Part shown: positions 63,186 through 64,000 of the stretch, piece by piece
How the letters are laid out: every line of letters starts with the position of its first letter
Position numbering within the stretch: the stretch's first letter is position 1
Assembly: GCF_036077095.1 (NCBI RefSeq)
Contig: NZ_CP107960.1
Coordinates: 558,001-622,000, forward strand
Length of the DNA: 64,000 nt
Direction: 5' to 3'
From: Streptomyces sp. NBC_00376
Lineage (GTDB): Bacteria; Actinomycetota; Actinomycetes; Streptomycetales; Streptomycetaceae
Program-made: the position numbers and the translations under genes
The notes under the pieces: generated by a model
What the model was told of the DNA's origin: nothing
Seen by the model: only the letters and a program-made list of their open reading frames with translations
Database searches by the model: none

Positions 63186-63361
63186 TCCTCTCCGTCGCCT
63201 GCGAGGTGAGCTGTCGGGTTCAGGCTGGAGATGCCTGGCCGCACACGAGCGCGGCTTCACCCCGAGCCGTTCCGGATTCCGGACCGGCGGCTTACCTGGG
63301 TCCCCCGCTCCTGCCGTGCATGGGTGGTCGGATGGCCGGACAGCGGCAGGATTCGGCGTTC
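63186..63361 (-). ncRNA. ydaO/yuaA-type c-di-AMP riboswitch
   Basis: On the minus strand the leader contains, in order, the conserved pieces of this class: GCCGAATCCTGCCG (63357-63344), GCGGGGGACCCAGG (63308-63295), CGGGGTGAAGCCGCG (around 63265-63250) and CCCGACAGCTCACCTCGCAG (around 63218-63199), ending in GCGACGGAGAGGA just before the start codon. Order and spacing fit the Rfam ydaO consensus as I know it. It precedes a cell-wall hydrolase gene, the usual context in actinobacteria. Confidence 0.88.
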
Positions 63362-63610
63362 CGTCCGGATTGACGGTGACCGTAGGCGAGAAGAGCCGAA
63401 CGGGACAAGACCCCAATTTCCGAATGCAATTCACCCACAAGATCGATTAACGGGAATTTCGGTAATCCACCTCACACCGCACGACCCGCTCCCCTTGCGC
63501 GGAAAGGGAACCGATCCATGAGGCACAGCATCCCGCGGGCCGAACGTGACTCGCGCCACGAATTCACAAAAGCGGGCATTTCGCCCAGCGGCCGCCGAGG
63601 CCCGGTGACA

Positions 63611-63639
63611 TTGCCTTTCCGCCCCCCGGTCGTTACAGT
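63611..63639 (+). promoter_or_regulatory. Candidate promoter of the ABC-F gene leader
   Basis: TTGCCT (63611-63616), a 17-base spacer, TACAGT (63634-63639), a good housekeeping-type promoter. Transcription would start near 63645, giving a leader of about 250 bases before the ABC-F start at 63898. Confidence 0.6.
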
Positions 63640-63643
63640 TTTG

Positions 63644-63685
63644 ATGTCCTGTTGTCTCCGATTGAGGTGGACGTTGCGCATCTGA
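63644..63685 (+). CDS. Possible leader peptide of the ABC-F gene
   Basis: ATG at 63644 lies at or next to the predicted transcription start, so it would be leaderless; it codes for MSCCLRLRWTLRI and ends in TGA at 63683-63685. A second short frame starts with GTG at 63667 (VDVAHLRFANITPYGFARAP and three more residues) and ends in TAG at 63736-63738, at the edge of the first hairpin. Either could act as the sensor peptide of a ribosome-stalling attenuator. Coding is not proven. Confidence 0.35.
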   Translation: MSCCLRLRWTLRI

Positions 63686-63737
63686 GGTTCGCGAACATCA
63701 CGCCGTACGGCTTTGCCCGTGCGCCCGTCACGCAGTA

Positions 63738-63890
63738 GCAGTGCTTCGCACTGCCCGTGACCCCGCGTGGATGCGACCTCGGTGCATGAGCCGTCCCTCG
63801 ATCTTCAGGACCGCCGCATCTCCCTCCGCTCCCCGGTCGCCGCGTGGTGCTCGCATACGAAGCCCCCTTCACTGCGCTTGCGAATGCGAG
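63738..63890 (+). promoter_or_regulatory. Attenuator-like hairpins in the ABC-F leader
   Basis: Hairpin 1 is GCAGTGC-TTC-GCACTGC (63738-63754). Hairpin 2 pairs CTCGCAT (63850-63856) with ATGCGAG (63884-63890), and its 3' arm contains the GAGG ribosome site of the ABC-F gene. GCAGTG of hairpin 1 can instead pair with CACTGC at 63870-63875 inside hairpin 2, so the structures may exclude each other. Confidence 0.55.
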
Positions 63891-63897
63891 GAACACC

Positions 63898-64000
63898 ATG
63901 GCGACACCCACCACCCCCCACGCCTCCCTCACCTGCTCGGCCCTGGCCTTCCGGTGGCCGGACGGCACCACCGTCTTCGACGGGCTCTCGCTCAGCATCG
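63898..64000 (+). CDS. ABC-F ATPase, N-terminus only (3' end outside window)
   Basis: The first 34 codons read MATPTTPHASLTCSALAFRW and PDGTTVFDGLSLSI, the typical start of the first nucleotide-binding domain in Streptomyces ABC-F proteins, which protect ribosomes from antibiotics or act in translation. Walker A would be about ten residues further on and is not in the window, so an ordinary ABC ATPase cannot be fully excluded. ATG at 63898 has GCGAGGAAC upstream, partly inside a leader hairpin. The long leader with a short frame and hairpins supports an antibiotic-inducible ABC-F gene. Confidence 0.65.
   Translation, partial: MATPTTPHASLTCSALAFRWPDGTTVFDGLSLSI

Overview
The window looks like a piece of a Streptomyces chromosome. 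It is strongly GC-rich with GC-rich third positions, GTG and TTG starts are frequent, TTA codons are nearly absent (two noticed), and many families typical of Streptomyces are present: a polycyclic tetramate macrolactam cluster, an ECF41-type sigma factor, a DasR-type operator and eukaryotic-type kinases. No tRNA, rRNA, insertion sequence, CRISPR array or replication origin was recognised. The mix of catabolic, regulatory and specialised-metabolite genes with many decayed genes suggests an accessory region rather than the conserved core.

Layout. 1-2.5 kb: 3' part of a peptide/nickel-type ABC transporter operon (permease and two ATPases). 2.6-4.8 kb: a protein ending in a barstar-like domain, and a GNAT-like protein. 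4.8-7.8 kb: an inducible beta-lactamase locus with a class A lipoprotein beta-lactamase divergent from a LysR regulator and a BlaB-like penicillin-recognition protein. 7.8-10.8 kb: Ser/Thr kinase, unknown protein, secreted lytic-transglycosylase-like protein. 11.1-13.6 kb: a deletion-fused AraC/MFS remnant, then a long-form glyceraldehyde-3-phosphate dehydrogenase. 13.7-15.3 kb: an ECF41 sigma factor divergent from an AhpD-like gene, both with exact ECF41-type promoters. 15.4-24.9 kb: carbohydrate locus (GH20 hexosaminidase, ROK regulator, Gfo/Idh/MocA oxidoreductase, sugar ABC transporter, secreted beta-helix protein). 25-30.5 kb: amidohydrolase and NCS1 permease, a TetR regulator with a 16-bp perfect palindromic operator, and an FAD monooxygenase. 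30.7-34.9 kb: secreted protein, MFS exporter, a frameshifted kinase pseudogene, NmrA-like oxidoreductase.

34.9-51.2 kb, all on the minus strand, is a complete polycyclic tetramate macrolactam (PTM) cluster of the frontalamide/HSAF type, ftdA to ftdF. It holds a sterol-desaturase-like hydroxylase, a 3168-residue iterative PKS-NRPS (KS-AT-DH-KR-ACP-C-A-PCP-TE) whose adenylation pocket reads like an ornithine code, two phytoene-desaturase-like cyclases, a medium-chain reductase and a P450. The last four genes overlap or nearly abut. A stand-alone glutamate synthase small subunit lies just upstream.

53-64 kb: a chitin-active LPMO behind a DasR operator, an aminoglycoside-phosphotransferase-like gene, decayed glycosidase and LacI genes, a DMT transporter, an HD protein, a NAD kinase, an APC permease, a small conserved protein, a TetR/monooxygenase pair truncated head to head, a second lytic-transglycosylase-like protein behind a c-di-AMP (ydaO-type) riboswitch, and the start of an ABC-F ATPase behind a leader that looks like a ribosome-sensing attenuator.

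A repeated theme is regulation visible in the DNA (LysR box, ECF41 promoters, TetR palindrome, DasR site, riboswitch, attenuator). A second theme is regulator-target pairs in different stages of decay.
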